A stretch of 64,000 nucleotides of DNA from Lycorma delicatula (taxonomy: Eukaryota; Arthropoda; Insecta; Hemiptera; Fulgoridae): NCBI RefSeq assembly GCF_047948215.1, contig NC_134467.1:37552520-37616519 (forward strand). Reading direction: 5' to 3'. A program made the translations under genes and the position numbers. The number at the start of each line of letters is the position of its first letter. Positions within the stretch are counted from its first letter, which is position 1. Below are positions 10,271 to 21,415 of this stretch, one piece after another. The notes beneath the pieces are model-generated. The model saw nothing but the letters and a program-made list of their open reading frames with translations, did no database searches and was not told where the DNA came from.

Positions 10271-11023
10271 CAGGGGTCGGCAACCTTTTGAGTCAACCTT
10301 TTGAAATTTACAAAATTTCAAAGATTTTAAATGGCCAAAAAATGTTTTCGAATGTAGGTTTATTAAATAACAATTTATAGGTACTTACACTTACAATTAT
10401 TATTTTAACTCTAATTTTTAAATAATAAAAGCTATAAAATAGATAAATAATAAAATAGGTAATTTATTAAATATATATTTTAATAAAAACACTTTCGCGG
10501 TAATATCCAACAGTAGTACTTTGTTCATTTTTTGACAATTCTTATTGACTTCAAAAAAGTAGTTAGGTATCTTATTTGGAAATAAATATGTATATATGCA
10601 TTTTAAAAATATAGTTCTTATTATGTTACCTATCTTTACTTCGGTTTTTTTATTATTATTATATATATGTACATACATAACTTTGAGAAGATAATTCGCT
10701 TCTAACTCTTTTACTTGAAACAACAAACTATACGTCACAGCCAAAGCACTGGTGAAGACGCCAAATTGTCTTGCGTCGAAAGCGAATTAAAACCTACATA
10801 GAAACGTCCGACGACGGCGTCATTCAAGAGCTTCTGACGGACTGACGACAGTGACGAAGCGTGTCACGGTGGAGGGGTGCGGTGAGAGGCGAGTACAAGT
10901 GGCAAAGATGTTTTTTTTTTTTTTTTTTATAAACTAAATAATATTTGCGTATGGACTAAAGAGCCGCAGCTTCGCATCCAAAGAGCCGCATGTGGCTCGC
11001 GAGCCGCAGGTTGCCGACCCATA
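10271..11023. mobile_element. hAT-like non-autonomous element (753 bp)
   Basis: The left end is CAGGGGTCGGCAACCTTTTG. The right end is the inverse, ...GCAGGTTGCCGACCCATA, preceded by AAGAGCCGCATGTGGCTCGC. This terminus is typical of hAT-superfamily non-autonomous elements in animals. The flanks GTCTGGAG (10263-10270) and GTCTCGAG (11024-11031) match at 7 of 8 positions, agreeing with the 8-bp duplication of hAT elements. The interior is AT-rich on the left and GC-richer on the right (10740-10905), with a T-run near 10911-10929. I see no transposase. Confidence 0.75.
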
Positions 11024-11085
11024 GTCTCGAGAAATGAATTTTTTGAAAGTATAATTATTATTTTAATCGTAAAATTAAACAAAAT

Positions 11086-11140
11086 ATGATGTGAACACCA
11101 TATAACTTCCTTGTACGCCTATTAAATTACATATACACAT
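11086..11140 (-). repeat. Short copy of the CAAGGAAGT repeat
   Basis: Inverse-orientation copy of the unit also seen at 6338-6400 and 20390-20455. On this strand it reads TGTGAACACCATATAACTTC, then CTTGTACGCCTATTAAATTA and CATATACACAT. Confidence 0.5.
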
Positions 11141-11184
11141 TTTTAAAAGAACATAAAATTTTAAGTCATTAATAAATACTGATA

Positions 11185-11747
11185 ACAAATTTATATTTGT
11201 TAACCAGCGAAGTGAGACCAATGTGCGGTGGTTGTAATAAAATACTGACAATCAAGCATCTAATAGAAGAGTGTACCATATATGAGGACCTCAGAAAGAG
11301 GTTCTGTCTTAGAAATAATATTAGTGCTGAACTGGATAATGGAAATGAAGAAAATATAGTTGCATTTTTACACGCCAGTGGACTTCTTAAAAGTCTATAA
11401 AATGGAAGTTTAAAGCTGTGATAAAAGAATCTCTAAGCGGTAGTTTTATGTATATATAAAGAAAGAAATGGTATTGATAAGTTGAAATTTTAATTTCATG
11501 GTCTTTTGAGAACCTTAGCTCAAATTTTAATATTGGGGCCCTTTACACCCCGTAAGTGTTTGTGATTGTCCTTGTCTTTTATGTCTTAATGTTTATTGTG
11601 AAGTTTGTGTTTTTAAATAAAATGTAAGGGCACTTTACACCCTTACATATGACGATCCTGATGGAGATAATAATTTCTTTTAAAGAATGTGACGAGGGCT
11701 AATGACCTTAGCAGTCGATGCCCATAAAATTTCAGTTAAAAAAATTA
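11185..11747 (+). mobile_element. I/R1-like LINE 3' end, 5'-truncated, 14-bp TSD
   Basis: An open frame from the insertion start to 11400 encodes the end of a LINE polyprotein with a zinc-knuckle-like block: PMCGGCNKILTIKHLIEEC, then EDLRKRFCL and a hydrophobic tail (FLHASGLLKSL). This C..C...H....C arrangement follows the RNase H region in I/R1-type LINEs. A 3' UTR follows, ending GCAGTCGATGCCCATAAAAT plus a TAAA-type tail. The flanks AATAAATACTGATA at 11171-11184 and 11748-11761 are identical, which fixes both ends. It is 563 bp, with all upstream RT coding lost. It is unrelated to LINE-W. Confidence 0.85.
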
Positions 11748-11819
11748 AATAAATACTGATATTTTTTCATGTTCTTTTTTTTAATTGAATTATTATTTAC
11801 TGTAAAAATATGTTTACAG

Positions 11820-12229
11820 CAGAGGTTAATAATTATTAATAAATCAATATATTAAAATTAAAAAAAAAGGTTAAAAAAATGGGAGATGAAATCGGATTTG
11901 AAACCATGTGCCTTCCTCTTGTAAGATCTAAATATTTCATAAATTAAAATTTTATTTGGCTATAACTCTGAAACCAATGAGAATAAGTACCACTTTTGAT
12001 ATATCGTTGAAAATTCTCAACGAGAGCTTATTACTGCTGTTATTCCATTTTTTGGGGGTTTTGGACTTTTTGGACACTTTTGGTTCAGTCGATTATTGCA
12101 TTCAAAAGGGAATGTGCACATGTAGATGTTACAACAGTCCTAAATACAAAATTTCAACATCCTACGGCTAATCGTTTTTGAGTTTTGCAACATACTTAAT
12201 AATTATTAATAAATCAATATATTTAAATT
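11820..12229 (-). repeat. DR460 copy 2 and start of a tandem partial copy
   Basis: An inverse copy of DR460 runs from the ATTATTAATAAATCAATATA tail (about 11827) to TCGTTTTTGAGTTTTGCAAC (about 12190). The tail sequence then restarts at 12197 (TTAATAATTATTAATAAATC), showing a second, head-to-tail partial copy. That second copy is split by LINE-W copy D and resumes at 12906-12985 with GATTCGAACCGATGTATCTT and CTGTAAGATCCAAATATTTC. Confidence 0.6.
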
Positions 12230-12894
12230 GACAAGAACAAAAGGAAAGTAATGAAATGTAGTAGAAATAACAAAGATGGACCACTGAATGTGAAAATAGG
12301 AGGAGAAAAGATTATGGAGGTAGTAGAATTTTATTATTTGGGAAGTAGAATTACTAAAGATGGACGAAGCAGGAGCGATATAAAATGCCGAATAGCACAG
12401 GCGAAACGAGCCTTCAGTCAGAAATATAATTTGTTTACATCAAAAATTAATTTAAATGTCAGGAAAAGATTTTTGAAAGTATATGTTTGGAGCGTCGCTT
12501 TATATGGAAGTGAAACTTGGACGATTGGAGTATCTGAGAAGAAAAGATTCTAAGCTTTTGAAATGCGGTGCTATAGGAGAATCAGATGGGTGGATTAAGT
12601 GACAAACGAAGAGTGTTGCGGCAAATAGATGAAGAAAGAAGCATTAGCAAAAATATAGCTAAAACAAGAGACAGACTTATAAGCCACACATTAAGGCATC
12701 CACGAATAGTCGCTTTAATATTGGAAGGACAGGTAGAAGGGAAAAATTGTGTAGGCAGGCAACATTTGGATTATGTAAAACAAATTGTTACGAATGTAGG
12801 ATGTAGGGGGTATACCGAAATGAAATGACTAGCACTAGATAGGGAATTTTGGAGAGATGCATCAAACCAGTCAAATGACTGAAGACAAAAAAAA
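12230..12894 (+). mobile_element. LINE-W copy D inserted in DR460, 11-bp TSD
   Basis: Identical ATATTTAAATT at 12219-12229 and 12895-12905 bounds the insert. Frame 12251-12553 reads KCSRNNKDGPLNVKIGGEK through YLGSRITKDGRSRSDIKC to SETWTIGVSEKKRF, then a stop. A deletion of roughly 12 bases removes part of the RRMLK block. A later frame (12586-12828) holds the end region, with several substitutions. The 5' truncation lies after the RT active site, so no catalytic motif remains. Confidence 0.9.
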
Positions 12895-12994
12895 ATATTT
12901 AAATTAAAAAAATTTAGATGAATTCGGATTCGAACCGATGTATCTTCATCTTGCTGTAAGATCCAAATATTTCATTAATTAAAATTTTGAAATT

Positions 12995-13095
12995 TGGTCT
13001 TTCTTCCGGTGGTTCGAAACCGGGGCATGGCATTTTTTCATACGCTACGAAATTCCATTTCCATATTTCACGCACGAGCTTCAAGATTATGTTTC
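12995..13095 (+). mobile_element. SINE-B copy 1 (tRNA-like, fragment)
   Basis: Contains CCGGTGGTTCGAAACCGGGG (sense B-box-like GGTTCGAAACC), then a CATGGCATTTTTTCATACGC / CTACGAAATTCCATTTCCAT stretch. The same order, inverted, is seen at 31893 and 51602. The shared part is about 100 bp, and the ends are not defined. Confidence 0.5.
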
Positions 13096-13194
13096 GCAAA
13101 AAAAAATGGAAAACACTGATCTTTTTTTTTTAATTCATGTATGTATTGTGTAAATTAGGAAAAAATCATTTTAAACGGCATTTATTACTATTCG

Positions 13195-13545
13195 TAACTA
13201 GCAGACCCGGCTATGCTACGCTATTGCTAGATTTGATTATATATGTAGGTTAAATGAATACAGTTGAAAGTTTGATAAAACATTAACAAAATGAACATTA
13301 CGAAACTTTACAAAATATAACATTTCTCTTCCTCCTTTCTTTCCCTCCCGTTTCCCTCTTTTCATTTTTATCAAATCCCCTTTCCCGTTTTCTCCCATTT
13401 TCCTCCCCCACGCCATTTCCTTCTCCGTTTCTCTTTCACTTTCTCCCTTTTCCCCATTTTTCCCTTCATTGTTTTTAGATTTTTCCCTTTTTCCCTGCAC
13501 GTAAATCGGTCCAGTAGTTTTTTTGTCTATAGAGGACACATATAT
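13195..13545 (-). repeat. Helitron-like repeat, inverse copy of the 3640-3910 unit
   Basis: The minus strand shows ATATATGTGTCCTCTATAGA, ACTACTGGACCGATTTACG and a long purine-rich GGGAAAAAG/GGGAGAAAG tract, ending near AATGTTCATTTTGTTAATG. These parallel 3650-3900. The left border is CTAGCAGACCCGGCTATGCT, a start seen in many arthropod dispersed repeats. The 105-codon minus-strand frame (13554-13237) is only the purine-rich tract read as Lys/Glu/Gly and is not a gene. Confidence 0.45.
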
Positions 13546-13559
13546 GGGAAGCATTGCAA

Positions 13560-14720
13560 TGGATTCGTAATATATTTAGTATAGCGTATGTTGCTTTTAC
13601 GTACAACAGATAGCGCTGTTTTTTTTTATTAAAAAAATAAAAAATAAAAAAACGTTTTTAGCTGTCACATGTGTGACGTCTTATATATATAAAAACACGA
13701 AAGTATTCGAATGTGTCAAAATTTCAAAGCAATCTGTGAATCTGTGAAGAACTTTCGTAGATTTAAGATTTTGATCAAACGAGTATTTAAATTTTTATTT
13801 ATATACTTTTCAAACGATTAACAGTGGGTTCTTTACCCCTTCTGATGAAAATAGATCGTTTTATTGTAGTTCATATGAATCAAGTGTTATAAGAAAAAAG
13901 AAAAATAATTTTTGGGGAAAATATATAATTGAAATGAAAGTGAATTTTCTAATTAACAATTTTTCTGTGTTTAATAAAGTATTAGCGTAGATTTTTCTGG
14001 TCATAGAAAACCAGATTTTTCTGGTTTTCAGTGTAAGTAAAACAAAACGCTTTGGATTTAGTTGTATAACAAATTAAATAGTAAGTAGAGCACCTGTAAT
14101 ATAGTATATAAAGAAGCCCTAACAATTGATAAATTAATTTAAAAACTATGTCAAATTTGTCATTATTTGTTCTGCATGTAGAAATGATTTTAATTTTTCT
14201 TTTTTTTTTAGTAGGTTTTTGTTATAAGTTATTTTTAAAAAAAAGTTGATTTAATTTTGTGGATATGTGTAAGAATTTTTTTTAATGTTGTCTTTACGAA
14301 TGCGAATGGATGTACATTTAAATAAAATGTTATCAATTTTTTTTTTTTTTAGTACTATGTTATCAGCTCTAAGGAAGTGATGAGAAAATTTTTTTACTAA
14401 CCAATCTTTGTGTTTGTTTGCTTGCTTGTTTGTGTTTGCCAGTTGTTGTGTAAAAAGGACAGCATGAAGCCGTATATTTTATTTACTTTTAGACTTCATC
14501 TTCCGCCTTGACATAAATCTTAAATAATGGAAGGTCTATTTCTTTATTTTAAAAGAACGTAGAAATTGTTTTTAGTGTTTTGCGCGCGTGCCCATATGAT
14601 ATATATATAGTGACATATCACTTGAACCTACTTTTCATTTATTTTAATATCTAATATTTTCCTAGTCGATAACAATTACATTTTTTTTTAGTGTGTGATA
14701 TATATATATAGTGATTTCTG
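13560..14720. other. AT-rich intron, nothing recognised
   Basis: Mostly AT-rich, with T-runs (14338-14350) and two short ATATATATA stretches. AACAGATAGCGCTGTTTTTT at about 13608 resembles ACAGATGGCGCTG at about 21906, so a small fragment of that repeat may be present. No coding. Confidence 0.4.
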
Positions 14721-14729
14721 AATGCAAAA

Positions 14730-15352
14730 ATAGGAAGAGAAAAGATTATAAAATCTTAAGATCCAAGATTAAATAGAAAGAGAAGAATTTTGTTATTTGG
14801 GAAGTAGAATTACTAAAGATGGACGAAGAAGGAGCTATATAAATGTCGAATAGCACAGGCGAAACGAGCCTTCAGTCAGAAATATAATTTTTTTACATCA
14901 AAAATTAATTTAAACGTCAGGTAAAGATTTTTGAAAGTATATGTTTGGAGCGTAGCTTTATATGGAATTTAAACTTGGACGATCGGAGTTCCTGAGAAGA
15001 AAAGATTTGAAGCTTTTGAAATACGGTGCTATAGGAGAATGTTATAAATCAGATGGGTGTATAAAGTGACAAATGAAGAGGTGTTGCGGCAAATAGATGA
15101 AGAAAGAAGCATTTGTAAAAATATAGTTAAAAGAAGAGCAGACTTATAGACCACATATTTAAGGCGTCTTGGAATAGTCGCTTTAATATTGGAAGGACAG
15201 GTAGAAAGAAAAAATTATGTAGGCAGGCCACGTTTGGAATACCTAAAACAAATTGTTATGGATGTAGGAGATAGAGGGTATACCGAAATGAAACGACTAG
15301 CACTAGATAGGGAATCTTGGAGAGCTGCATCAAACCACTCAAATGACTGAAC
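14730..15352 (+). mobile_element. LINE-W copy E, degenerate
   Basis: Aligns along its length to LINE-W, from TGAATGCAAAAATAGGAAGA to CATCAAACCACTCAAATGAC, but carries several small deletions and stops. The protein can be followed only in pieces: YLGSRITKDGRR, the ALYG-type block, a damaged RRMLKIRW block and the end region. The element stops at GACTGAACG with no A-tail, so its 3' tail has been lost. It is the most decayed of the larger copies, so probably an older insertion. Confidence 0.8.
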
Positions 15353-15355
15353 GTG

Positions 15356-16230
15356 GTTTTCGTCACCGAACCTTTTGTTGGTTATCATAATAACTATGGG
15401 AGGTACAACGGGACCTGTTTTATTTGATTTTTCAAATCAAAAGACATAAGAAATTATCGAATTGACCCCTTATAGTTCGTCTAAAAAATGTTAGTGTGAC
15501 CTCATTTCATCGCGGGGAACTGAAATACTGGCGAAATGTTTCGCTAGCCATAAATCGATAAAAAAGCGTTTCGGACATACGGTTTGAATTCATCTTTTTC
15601 TTTATCTCAAACTTTGGGATCTGTTTTCAAATTATTTTCATATCCTCCTGAATCGTTCCTTTAAGTTAGTTGTGTGTAGGAAAAAGGAAGAGTTAGATTT
15701 TGTAGATACGGAGATTGTTAAGTGTGGATAGTACTTAACGTGATGTAATGTATGAATGATGGTACCCATGGGTTTACTGGCGGAAGTTTACCTATGTTTT
15801 TACAATTTGATACGGAAACAACTTTCCTTTGTCGGTCCTTTATTTCTCTTTGTCTGTTTTAAATAAACCAGTGTTCGAAAAGTAAATATATAAATTTTAG
15901 GTTCTTTTATTAATTGAAGTGATCTTTATTCTTTGGAAAATCTTTATTTATATATGAAAGAAATTTGTAATATTCCGTATAAATGAAACATTTCTACAAT
16001 ATTTTATTAACTTATATTTCAAAAATTTTAAAATTTGGATAAGCCAAATTTTTTTATGAAAGATTAGGCTTTAATAAAAAATACTATTATATTTTTTATT
16101 TGTAATACGAGAATCCTTACGGTTTTATTTTTGTAGGCTATTTAAAAATTCTTCTCCGAATTGTTGCTAAAATGAATAAAAAATTATTTACATATTAAAA
16201 AATTACATAATACCCTTTATTTTATTTATT
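15356..16230. other. Intron sequence, nothing recognised
   Basis: Includes a phrase GCGAAATGTTTCGCTAGCCA (about 15532), which contains the short palindrome GCGAAATGTTTCGC. No element ends or coding were identified, and the rest is AT-rich. Confidence 0.4.
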
Positions 16231-16239
16231 TACATATCA

Positions 16240-17060
16240 GGCGTTTTGGCATCGAGCCCCCGGTTAGCTTAGATATTCGCTGTTAGTGGTTGTGTGGAGA
16301 ACTCTTGGATGTGGGAGGGTGTAGGCATTGACCTCGCTCTCGAAAGCGAACCAGAGCAGAGAGAGATAGGATATGTTTTCATTAGAGGCTTATTAAATTT
16401 GTGAAGCTTGTTTCTTGACTTTTAAGTAAATCAAAAGAAAATATAATTGTAGGATAAAATTGTCGTTTTTGCGATCAAAACTTGTGTGTTGGTATGTGGA
16501 TAGTATTTTTGATGTTAAAAGACTCAATCAAGTAACGATTTGAGAGTGTAGTTTAATTGAGGTGAGGTATGGGAAGAGTTTTTGTGTGAAATCGTCGGTG
16601 TTAAAGGAAGGCGCCGGGATCTCGCTTCTGCGAATCGGTTTATTTGATAGTTGATGGTTTTTAAGTTATGGTGGAAATAAACCATGTGAAGGCAATATTA
16701 AGTTGTGTAAATACACTGATGGAAATTTCTGCCGAGGCATTTACATCGGTGGCATTCTGACATAGGTCAAACTGATGACTGTGTTGTTTTCAGATTTTAA
16801 GGGTTTAAAGTACGACTTTAAACCCTTAAAGTAACCCTGATGTTAACTTAAAGTAACCCTGATGGGTAATGCCCATCAAGGTTAGGAAGGCCATGGGGTG
16901 GAGACCGGAGGATATTCATAAAGCATCTTCTGTTATTGTGGAGGGGGGTTAGGATGCTTCGTGTAGGTTTCAGCAATATTTATTAAAATGCGACACTGTT
17001 TTTGTAGATGATCCTCATCGAAACAAAATCCCATGTTACGGTTCCCATTTAAGTTATTAA
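16240..17060 (+). repeat. Non-coding repeat related to the 41031-41736 insert
   Basis: GC-moderate sequence starting near GGCATCGAGCCCCCGGTTAG. The block GAGGCATTTACATCGGTGGC (about 16734) followed by GATGACTGTG also occurs, inverted, within the 41.0-41.7 kb insertion. Downstream, GTAATGCCCATCAAGGTTAG / AAGGCCATGGGGTGGAGA loosely parallels the end of that insert. It also contains a perfect palindrome (16797-16827) and a duplicated AAAGTAACCCTGATG. It looks like the untranslated part of an R1-type LINE, but no ORF supports this. Confidence 0.4.
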
Positions 17061-17209
17061 TGCTGTTTATGAATACATTGATACGGTTTCAAGTTTTATA
17101 ATTTTAGATAGGGACGTTCAGTTTTGGGGAACATCTCTATAACTCCAATCATCTCTGCCGTAACTAATGTTTTTCTTTAAAATCTTGGTCGATTTAAGAT
17201 GGTTAAAGT

Positions 17210-17500
17210 TTGTTCTTGTTGTCCTGTAACCAGATCTTCTATTTTAAATTTATTGTTATAAGGCAAAAAAAAATTGAAAACTGTTTAAAATACGGTGAAA
17301 CCGATAATGATTTAGAAATACTCCGAGACTGTAGAAGTTATAAAAACGTAGATGAAGAGAAGGTGCAGTTTACGATTATGAAAACTGTAAGATGAGTAAA
17401 TCGAATGACAAAAAAGGAAGAAGATAAAAAATAATTTGATGGAAAAAACTATAGGCACTCAGTTGAAATGGTTTGGACGTATGGAGCTAATAAATGTTGT
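17210..17500 (+). pseudogene. Possible LINE C-terminal relic
   Basis: One open frame (17210-17395) is rich in charged residues (ENCLKYGETDNDLEIL). Shortly after it another frame reads QLKWFGRMELIN (about 17463-17498), which resembles the LRWFGHVERM block found near the C-terminus of many LINE proteins. The link between the two is broken. Weak evidence. Confidence 0.3.
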
Positions 17501-17866
17501 TTTTTTTTTTAAAAGGTTCAGAAGTTGGAAGTGATGATATGGTTAAGGGAAGAAGAATTACAGGTGGAAACAAACACTGACCCCCAAATGTCACTGGTAA
17601 AGAGTATGATAAATTAGACTGGTTGAATAAAATTGATCCTGTCCTGGAATTTCTCATTTGTATCCGATACTTCCGGAACAATTACGTCCGATATTTCTTT
17701 CCGAGCAAATACTCTGCCTTGGCCATAGATCTGAATAATTGTTGCAGGCATAAATTATGTGCCTGCAATTAATCCCCGCGGTTTTTTAATACGATCTAAA
17801 TCATGTTAAAATTAATTATTTTCCATTAGACATTTTCTGTTTTTTTTTTTTTCATATGCGTTCTCC

Positions 17867-18391
17867 AATCTCGAAAATCATTCAGGCTTGTCCACAGAAC
17901 CTCAACATCCCCAACGCAATCTCAAAAATCATTCAGGCTTGTCCACAGAACCTCAACATCCCCAACGCAATCTCAAAAATCATTCAGACTTGTCCACAGA
18001 ACCTCAAAATCCCCAACGCAATCTCAAAAATCATTTAGGCTTTTCCAAAGAACCTCAGCATCCCCAACGCGATCTCAAAAATCATTCAGGCTTGTCCACA
18101 GAACCTCAACATCCCCAACGCAATCTCAAAAATCATTCAGACTTGTCCACAGAACCTCAAAATCCCCAACGCAATCTCAAAAATCATTCAGGCTTGTCCA
18201 CAGAACCTCAACATCCCCAACGCAATCTCAAAAATCATTCAGACTTGTCCACAGAACCTCAAAATCCCCAACGCAATCTCAAAAATCATTTAGGCTTTTC
18301 CAAAGAACCTCAGCATCCCCAACGCGATCTCAAAAATCATTCAGGCTTGTCCACAGAACCTCAACATCCCCAACGCAATCTCAAAAATCAT
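17867..18391. repeat. 51-bp minisatellite, about 10 units
   Basis: Ten full units of AATCTCAAAAATCATTCAGG-type sequence (51 bp: AATCTC..CATTCAGG..TTGTCCACAGAACCTC..CATCCCCAACGC). Three variants are distinguishable: A (GGCTTGTCC, CAACATCC), B (GACTTGTCC, CAAAATCC) and C (TTTAGGCTTTTCCAAAG, CAGCATCC, GCGAT). Their order is A-A-B-C-A-B-A-B-C-A. Because 51 is a multiple of 3 and the unit has no stop in at least two frames, long open frames (17888-18598, 236 codons, and 17856-18038) span the array. I regard these as by-products rather than genes. Confidence 0.92.
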
Positions 18392-18464
18392 GTTCAAATT
18401 CCCCAAATAATATTAACAAATTGTTGCTGTTTTCTCCAACCAGTTTTCAAACCACTGCCGGTCT

Positions 18465-18465
<1 letters not shown>

Positions 18466-18543
<78 letters not shown>

Positions 18544-18552
18544 CGTGCGTGT
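18466..18552. repeat. (GT)n microsatellite
   Basis: About 37 GT dinucleotides ending in a GTGCGTGCGTGCGTGTAC variant tail. It lies 75 bp after the minisatellite. Confidence 0.95.
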
Positions 18553-18559
18553 ACTGGCA

Positions 18560-18836
18560 AATGGAATTACTGCTACCGACTTGCCAGGCCTGACGTAGCT
18601 GCCGATGTAATGCAGTGTAAGTGTAAACGTATCGATAAACATGTACTCTGGAACATAATTCGATCGACTACTCCTGTGACGTATGGTTAATTGAAAACCC
18701 AACCTCCATTGAACACCGGTATCCGCATTCAGATCCGAATAAAAACAACTGCGAACAAATAAAAATTCGAACCTTCCAACTCTCGACATGGGAAATCAGC
18801 TGATTTGGCGATAACCATTAGGCTAACCCGGCGATG
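18560..18836 (-). mobile_element. SINE-A relative (diverged tRNA-derived SINE)
   Basis: Shares with SINE-A the order GTTAATTGAAAACCCAACC, GAACACCGGTATCC, AACTCTCGACATGGGAAATCAGCTGATTTGG and a terminal TAGGCTAACCCGGCG, but the left half differs (GCCAGGCCTGACGTAGCTGC). A minus-strand B box, AAGGTTCGAATTTTT, is visible near 18758. Either a separate subfamily or a heavily mutated copy. Confidence 0.6.
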
Positions 18837-18839
18837 TAA

Positions 18840-19587
18840 TCTCAAGCATTATTAACAGTTATTTTGTTCTTTTAAGACATTATCGAATTTCTTTAATGTT
18901 TAACCTATAAACGGGTGTAATATTTCCACAGGATCCCAAAACACCCAAATAACCTATAAGGATTATCAAAAATCCTCATGCTCTTTAGCGAATTATTGAA
19001 TTTCTTTATTAGTTCGCCGTATAAACGGGTGAGATATGAATTTTAAAATGATTTTTTGTCAACAGCTTACGTCCATCCGCCCCCCACCCTGTCCGAACCG
19101 CTGTAAATACCACAAGTTCAAGTATATTCATCTCGGAAAAAAATCGTTCAAAATTTTTTCATTATGATTTTAACGTGGTCCATGGTGAATTGAGGATTAT
19201 GAGGAAACAAATCCGGATTAATATAACGATTCAGTTGAGTATAAATTGTTAAAATGACACGATTAAATAGAGTTTACTAAGCTCTGTATGTATGCAGACA
19301 AGATTTTTATTTTATATAATCATGTACAGTTAAGCGTTAGGGACAACCATCGGACACGCGGCCCAGGGATATCCTTATAGGAACGTGTTTGTATAAAATA
19401 TATAATACCCCCTTCATTTCTCTGTCTTTTTCTCTCTGTATGAGAGAGAGAATGAGTGAGCGGGAAAGAGTGTTTGAGTCAGTGATGAACGGACATTTAA
19501 GGGTACGGATTTCCTGTGACGTCATAATATTATTGTACATGCTTGCTAGCTTGTTCGCTCGCTTACTCTCGGGGGTCTCTCCAACAT

Positions 19588-19626
<39 letters not shown>

Positions 19627-21340
19627 CTCTCCTAACGTCGCTCTTCTATAACAATCCTACTATCATCTATTTCCCTATCATCTCCTCTCCCCTTTTCCCA
19701 TTTCACTCCATCCTATTCTTAAATACAAATCGTTGTGTATGTGTGTCGTCCGGTGAGTTTCCTCATTCTGTTCGCGCGCCTGCTGATTTTTATTTGTCGC
19801 CTGTATGTATTAAATAAAAATGTATATTCTGTATGAACACTAGATTCGTTTTACAACGTTTTTTGATTTTCTGACGTGATTGTTGATCGTTATTTTGTGT
19901 ATTTGTGCCAAATTAAAATAAAATCATGAGTTTATCCTACTTATTAAAAAAACCCTACAAAACCCACAAAAATATAGGCTATATTTATTTATCTTATATA
20001 TTGAAAAAATTGGGCTGAAACTCTATTTCCAGTCCGTCTGGTAGTTCTACTGGACGGATGGAGTTGATTGTTTTTTTTTATTCTATTCGGAATGACCCAT
20101 AGATATTTCATCAAACTTAGTCTTCTTTGAGAAATCCTCATTTATTAATTAATTGAGGAATTTTCCGTGGTTGTTACTTACAGGAAATGTATGATCCGGT
20201 TACGGATCCGTACATTACAAAATTAATATATAAACTAATATAAATTGCTGATATGGACACCACAAAAAAAAATGAGATGCAATGTGGTGTCCACCACAAT
20301 GCACTTGTGTATCTCTCTACTTTATTAAAGAATTGGAGCATCGTATCTCACTATCAAATGAGATAACTTTAAATGAAGTGTAGCAAAAAAGTGTGTATAT
20401 GTAATTTAATAGGCGTTCAAGGAAGTCATACGGTGTTCACATCAGATTTTTTTTACTAGAGGAAGTACCAGATTTATTGCACTGAAAATTCTAATAACTA
20501 ATAATGTATAATATATTAATGATTTCAATTTGCCACATAGGATGTAATCTCAGCGAACATTTAACGAAATTATTTTACGCCAAACATAAAAATAATTGTA
20601 TTTTTCGATCATAATCTTTTTATCTTTTACCCAAAATTTCTCAAAACTACTAAAAATACAGTTATAGGACCTATTTTTCAGGTAAAATTCCATATAAAAC
20701 TAAGTTTACCCCATTTAAATCGGGTCCCAAGAATTACAGTCTGACTTAATTCTTTCGAAATTGTAGAACTATTTCATAGTCATTACTTGCTAAGGAAACG
20801 TTCCCGAATTAATGTTTTTATGAACTTTCTGCATTATTTTCATCAGAAGAACATGACCGGAAAGTATTTTACGTTATTCGTGAATCATTCTGTACGTTTA
20901 AAGGTACATAAACACAAAAAAAAAAAGAATAAATATTTAATGAACGATCAATAGGATGTGTAACGTTTTATTGAATAACTTTCAGTAGTAATAATAATAT
21001 ACAAGAAGAAACGGCACACCGGATATACAAACCCACACACATGTACGCAGAAAACTATATAAGAATCAAAAGGAAGTGCTTAAGTGGATTGCGTCTAGGC
21101 AGTCCGTCTGCCCAGTCCAGTCTTGTCCTGTCATGTGCCTTCCGATAAAACACCGTTAGCTGGTATACGCTGTAGAATGAGGTGTGTGTGTGTGTGTGAA
21201 TACATTCCATTCCAACACAGAATTTAAAAGAATAAAACAACTAAGACACTAAAAAAAAGGAAAGAAAAAATGTAGTAATAACATCACAAGTAACGAGTTT
21301 CTTATTTTTATTATCCAAGTTCCTACTTCGGTATTTAATC
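18840..21340. other. Intron with simple repeats, otherwise unassigned
   Basis: A (CT)n tract lies at 19590-19622. A CAAGGAAGTCATACGGTGTT repeat copy lies at about 20390-20455. GACACCACAAAAAAAAATGA / GGTGTCCACCACAATG near 20253-20306 suggests a small hairpin or element end. ACTGGACGGATGGAGTTGAT near 20050 resembles ACTAGACGGATCGGGTTAAT at about 23119. No coding; the 142-codon frame at 19389-19817 is low-complexity and crosses the CT tract. Confidence 0.45.
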
Positions 21341-21348
21341 ATATAATA

Positions 21349-21350
<2 letters not shown>

Positions 21351-21412
<62 letters not shown>
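21351..21412. repeat. (AT)n microsatellite
   Basis: About 31 uninterrupted AT dinucleotides. Confidence 0.95.

Positions 21413-21415
<3 letters not shown>

Noticed and set aside
13237..13554. Lys/Glu-rich 105-codon minus-strand frame
   Set aside because: It is the purine-rich tract of a dispersed repeat whose partner lies at 3640-3910. The similar frame there has a different peptide, so there is no coding conservation.
17888..18598. 236-codon open frame over the minisatellite
   Set aside because: It exists because the 51-bp unit has no stop in that frame, and it runs straight into the (GT)n tract. No start context, domain or splice support.
18394..18789. 131-codon frame rich in Thr-His on the minus strand
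   Set aside because: Translation of the (GT)n microsatellite.
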